This document shows positions 6,581-8,452 of a stretch of DNA of 8,452 nt, piece after piece (within the stretch, counting starts at the first letter, position 1; each line of letters begins with the position of its first letter). The translations under genes and the position numbers were made by a program. This DNA comes from Armatimonadota bacterium (GTDB lineage: Bacteria; Armatimonadota; SYMT01). The notes beneath the pieces were generated by a model, which saw only the letters and a list, made by a program, of their open reading frames with translations, was not told the origin of the DNA and made no database searches. Where the stretch lies: assembly GCA_020696885.1 (NCBI GenBank), contig JAJFMS010000140.1:1-8452 (forward strand), in the 5' to 3' direction.

Positions 6581-8104
6581 ATGGCTCTGCTTGGCATCGA
6601 CATCGGCACTTCCGGAACCAAGACCCTCCTCATCGACGACGCCGGGGTCGCCCTGGCCTCCGCGGTGCACGAGTACCCGCTCAGCACCCCGCGGCCGGGT
6701 TGGGCGGAGCAGGACCCGCGCCACTGGTGGGAGGCCACGCAGATTACGATCCGCGCCGTGCTGCAGAAGGCCGGCGTTTCCGGCGACACGATCACCGGGA
6801 TCGGCCTCTCGGGCCAGATGCACGGCTCCGTCTTCCTGGACGACCGGAACGAGGTCATCCGCCCGGCGCTGCTCTGGTGCGACCAGCGCACCGTGGACCA
6901 GTGCGCCTGGATCACCGAAACCGTGGGCGCGGAGCGGGTGGTGGAGCTCACCAGCAACCCGGTGCTCACCGGTTTCACCGCGCCGAAGGTGATCTGGCTG
7001 CGGGACCACGAGCCGGAGAACTACGCCCGCGTGCGGAAGGTGCTGCTGCCCAAGGACTACATCCGCTACAAGTTGACGGGCGCCTTCGCCACGGAGGTGT
7101 CGGACGCCTCCGGCACCTCAATGTTCCACGTGCGGGAGCGGCGCTGGGCGCACGAACTGCTGGACGCGATCGAGATCCCGCGGGAGTGGATGCCGGAGTG
7201 CTTCGAGTCGTACCTGCCCAGTGCGCACGTCAGCGCCGAAGCCGCGGCCGCTACCGGGCTCAAAGCCGGCACGCCGGTAGTCGGCGGCGGCGGCGACCAG
7301 GCTGCGGGCGCCGTGGGCAACGGCATCGTGGAGCGCGGGATCATCTCGTCCACGGTCGGCACCTCGGGCGTGGTGTTCGCGTTCTCGGACGAGCCGGCGG
7401 TGGACCCCCAGCTCCGGCTGCACACCTTCTGTCACGCGGTGCCCGGCAAGTGGCACCAGATGGGGGTGATGCTCTCCGCCGGCGGCTCGCTGCGCTGGTA
7501 CCGCGACGTGATGGCGGGCGCCGAGTGCCACGTGGCGCGGGCGATGGGCGTGGACCCCTACCAGCTCATCGCGGAAGAAGCCCGGAACGCGCCGGTCGGC
7601 TGCGAGGGGCTGCTGTTCCTCCCCTACCTCACCGGCGAGCGCACCCCCTACCCGGACCCGAACGCCCGGGGCGTATTCTTCGGCCTCACGCTGCGCCACG
7701 ATCGACCGCACCTGGCGCGCGCCGTGCTGGAGGGCGTGGCCTACGGCCTGCGGGACTCCTTCGAGATCCTGGACGAGATGCACGTGCCGGTAAACCAGGT
7801 GCGCGCCAGCGGCGGCGGCGCTCGCAGCCTGCTGTGGCGGCAGATCCAGGCGGACGTCACCGGACGGGAGCACGTGACGATCAACGTGGACGAAGGCCCG
7901 GCGTTCGGGGTCGCGCTCCTCGCCGGGGTGGGCACCGGCGTCTGGGGCTCCGTAGCCGAGGCCTGCCGCGCCACGATCGAGGTGGTGGAGAACTGCCCGA
8001 CCATCAACCAGAACGCGGAGATCTACAACCGCTACTACCCGATCTACCGCGGGCTCTACCGCAGTCTGAAGGACCAGTTCGCCGCCGTCGCCGCAATCGG
8101 TTAG
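6581..8104 (+). CDS. xylB: Xylulokinase-like FGGY-family carbohydrate kinase
   Basis: The 507-residue protein has the two-lobed FGGY kinase layout and normal xylulokinase length. It shows the ATP/phosphate motif GIDIGTSGTKTLLID (5-19), then PGWAEQDPRHWWEAT (39-53), the substrate motif SGQMHGSVFLD (77-87) and LLWCDQRT (97-104). GGGGDQAAGAVGNG (235-248) contains the likely catalytic base Asp239. TVGTSG (258-263), PYLTGERTPYPDPNARG (348-364) and ASGGGARS (409-416) follow. GQMHG and the GERTP-P-NARG block are the closest to D-xylulose kinases, which make D-xylulose 5-phosphate for the pentose phosphate pathway. Another ketopentose or related polyol remains possible. The ATG lacks a clear ribosome-binding site; only a G-rich GGGCG is near. 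A perfect hairpin ends 24 bases upstream. No xylose isomerase xylA is present in the window. Confidence 0.9.
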   Translation: MALLGIDIGTSGTKTLLIDDAGVALASAVHEYPLSTPRPGWAEQDPRHWWEATQITIRAVLQKAGVSGDTITGIGLSGQMHGSVFLDDRNEVIRPALLWCDQRTVDQCAWITETVGAERVVELTSNPVLTGFTAPKVIWLRDHEPENYARVRKVLLPKDYIRYKLTGAFATEVSDASGTSMFHVRERRWAHELLDAIEIPREWMPECFESYLPSAHVSAEAAAATGLKAGTPVVGGGGDQAAGAVGNGIVERGIISSTVGTSGVVFAFSDEPAVDPQLRLHTFCHAVPGKWHQMGVMLSAGGSLRWYRDVMAGAECHVARAMGVDPYQLIAEEARNAPVGCEGLLFLPYLTGERTPYPDPNARGVFFGLTLRHDRPHLARAVLEGVAYGLRDSFEILDEMHVPVNQVRASGGGARSLLWRQIQADVTGREHVTINVDEGPAFGVALLAGVGTGVWGSVAEACRATIEVVENCPTINQNAEIYNRYYPIYRGLYRSLKDQFAAVAAIG

Positions 8105-8180
8105 GGCGGAGCGGCAGCACCGCTCGGCCCCGGCGGCCGTCATCGCCAGGTTGAACGGGAGTCCAGAATCACCCTCGCCT

Positions 8181-8259
8181 GGTTGCCGGAGTCCCGACGG
8201 AAGTCGGGGAACGTGGCTGGCGCGCCTGCAACCCGACTTCCGTCGGGACTCCGGCAACC
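8181..8259. repeat. 28-bp perfect inverted repeat with nested hairpins (REP/MITE-like)
   Basis: The arm at 8181-8208 (starting GGTTGCCGGAGTCCCGAC) is exactly reverse-complementary to 8232-8259, with a 23-base spacer. Each arm also contains its own 6-bp palindrome. In the left arm this is CCCGAC-GGAA-GTCGGG (8193-8208), and in the right arm CCCGAC-TTCC-GTCGGG (8232-8247). The left small hairpin would be closed by a GNRA-type GGAA loop in RNA. So the element can form one long cruciform or two small stem-loops. This layout is typical of REP/BIME-like dispersed elements or small non-autonomous transposons. It could also terminate the xylulokinase transcript. No second copy lies in the window. Confidence 0.7.
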
Positions 8260-8362
8260 GCGCGCAAGGCCTAACAGGAGACGCGTACGGAATTCATCCA
8301 TCGGAGTGACCGCCGATCATCCCCAGCCCTGGGGAACCTTGCGACGACGTAACCGGTTGACC

Positions 8363-8369
8363 AGGTGAG
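8363..8369 (+). promoter_or_regulatory. Ribosome-binding site deciding the permease TTG start
   Basis: AGGTGAG lies nine bases before the TTG at 8379. An in-frame stop at 8358-8360 and the absence of any in-frame ATG, GTG or other TTG between that stop and 8379 leave this TTG as the only usual start codon for the frame. Confidence 0.6.
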
Positions 8370-8378
8370 AACACCCCG

Positions 8379-8452
8379 TTGGAACTGATCGAGTCCGCCA
8401 TCCGGCTCTCCATCCCCCTCGTCTTCGCCGCGCTGGGCGGGGTGCTCTCCGA
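8379..8452 (+). CDS. Sugar/nucleoside ABC transporter permease, 5' end only
   Basis: The first 24 codons read as an N-terminal helix ESAIRLSIPLVFAALGGVLS and the frame runs off the window. Permeases of the simple-sugar/nucleoside ABC importer group (PF02653, the NupQ/YufQ-like second permease) typically begin with 'lr-l-x-P-l-x-f-a-a-L-G-g-l-i/l-S-E-r-a-G', which this matches closely. It should be an integral inner-membrane subunit working with a second permease, an ATPase carrying two nucleotide-binding domains, and a lipoprotein substrate-binding protein. None of these is seen upstream, although they usually come before this subunit. The start is TTG. Assignment rests on a short segment. 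Confidence 0.6.
   Translation, partial: MELIESAIRLSIPLVFAALGGVLS

Larger units (their letters stand above)
8105..8378. other. Intergenic gap with inverted repeat and small hairpins
   Basis: These 274 bases hold no supported gene. Just after the xylulokinase stop is a 6-bp stem GAGCGG/CCGCTC (8109-8125) without a T-run, which could be a weak terminator. The centre is the 28-bp nested inverted repeat listed separately. Further right are CCCCAGCCCTGGGG (8321-8334), a short palindrome, and the ribosome-binding site of the permease. Open frames on both strands start within the inverted repeat and begin with the same MPESRRKSG peptide because the repeat is palindromic; these are not genes. Confidence 0.5.

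Noticed and set aside
6553..8154. 533-codon plus-strand open frame overlapping xylulokinase in another frame
   Set aside because: It is Arg/Gly/Ala-rich shadow sequence, while the overlapping frame carries every FGGY kinase motif.
7118..8257. 379-codon minus-strand open frame
   Set aside because: It is antisense to xylulokinase and begins inside the 28-bp inverted repeat; no family resemblance.
8181..8259. CRISPR-like repeat-spacer unit
   Set aside because: There are only two arms, in inverted not direct orientation, with no further units and no cas genes.
8321..8334. CCCCAGCCCTGGGG palindrome as a terminator or operator
   Set aside because: The stem is only 5-6 bp, no T-run follows, and such GC palindromes are common by chance in this base composition.
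8183..8368. 61-codon plus-strand frame starting MPESRRKSG
   Set aside because: Both it and the opposite-strand frame start with the same peptide because they translate the palindromic repeat; no independent coding evidence.

Overview
This is a GC-rich, gene-dense bacterial chromosomal segment built around carbohydrate metabolism. The gene mix is a secreted alpha/beta hydrolase, a xylose-isomerase-like TIM barrel, a Gfo/Idh/MocA oxidoreductase, glycerate kinase, a xylulokinase-type FGGY kinase and a sugar-type ABC permease. Together with non-coding dispersed repeats that translate to 'TTETRRHGE'-type peptides, this suggests a sugar-degrading environmental bacterium of the kind seen in Armatimonadota, Planctomycetota, Verrucomicrobiota or Chloroflexota. 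No rRNA or other phylogenetic marker is present, so this placement is inference only.

Layout. Bases 1-260 hold no convincing gene but carry one copy of a dispersed repeat. A small two-TM DUF3592-like membrane protein lies on the minus strand (261-740). It diverges, across a 177-base gap with a candidate promoter for the minus-strand gene, from a signal-peptide alpha/beta hydrolase (918-1847). A 216-base gap (1848-2063) carries a second copy of the dispersed repeat. It is followed by a sugar-phosphate isomerase/epimerase-like TIM barrel (2064-2900) and a Gfo/Idh/MocA dehydrogenase (3017-4012). From the dehydrogenase onward the genes are packed like an operon: a beta-propeller protein after 15 bases, glycerate 2-kinase overlapping it by ATGA (4905-6059), and an orphan HEPN-domain protein 31 bases later (6091-6492). 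A perfect 18-bp hairpin (6517-6556) separates this run from a xylulokinase-like gene (6581-8104). A 274-base gap (8105-8378) with a striking 28-bp nested inverted repeat then leads into the first 24 codons of a sugar/nucleoside ABC transporter permease, which starts at TTG and runs off the window.

How the genes may work together: the secreted hydrolase could release a substrate outside the cytoplasm and the ABC permease could import the sugar. The TIM barrel and oxidoreductase would isomerise or oxidise it, and the FGGY kinase and glycerate kinase would feed phosphorylated products to the pentose phosphate pathway and lower glycolysis. The real substrate cannot be read from the sequence. The most notable oddities are a one-base frameshift near the 3' end of the beta-propeller gene, the nested inverted repeat at 8181-8259, the two dispersed-repeat copies next to stop codons, and the hairpin just upstream of the xylulokinase start. 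I found no CRISPR array, transposase, tRNA or rRNA, and no clear case for an entirely new system.
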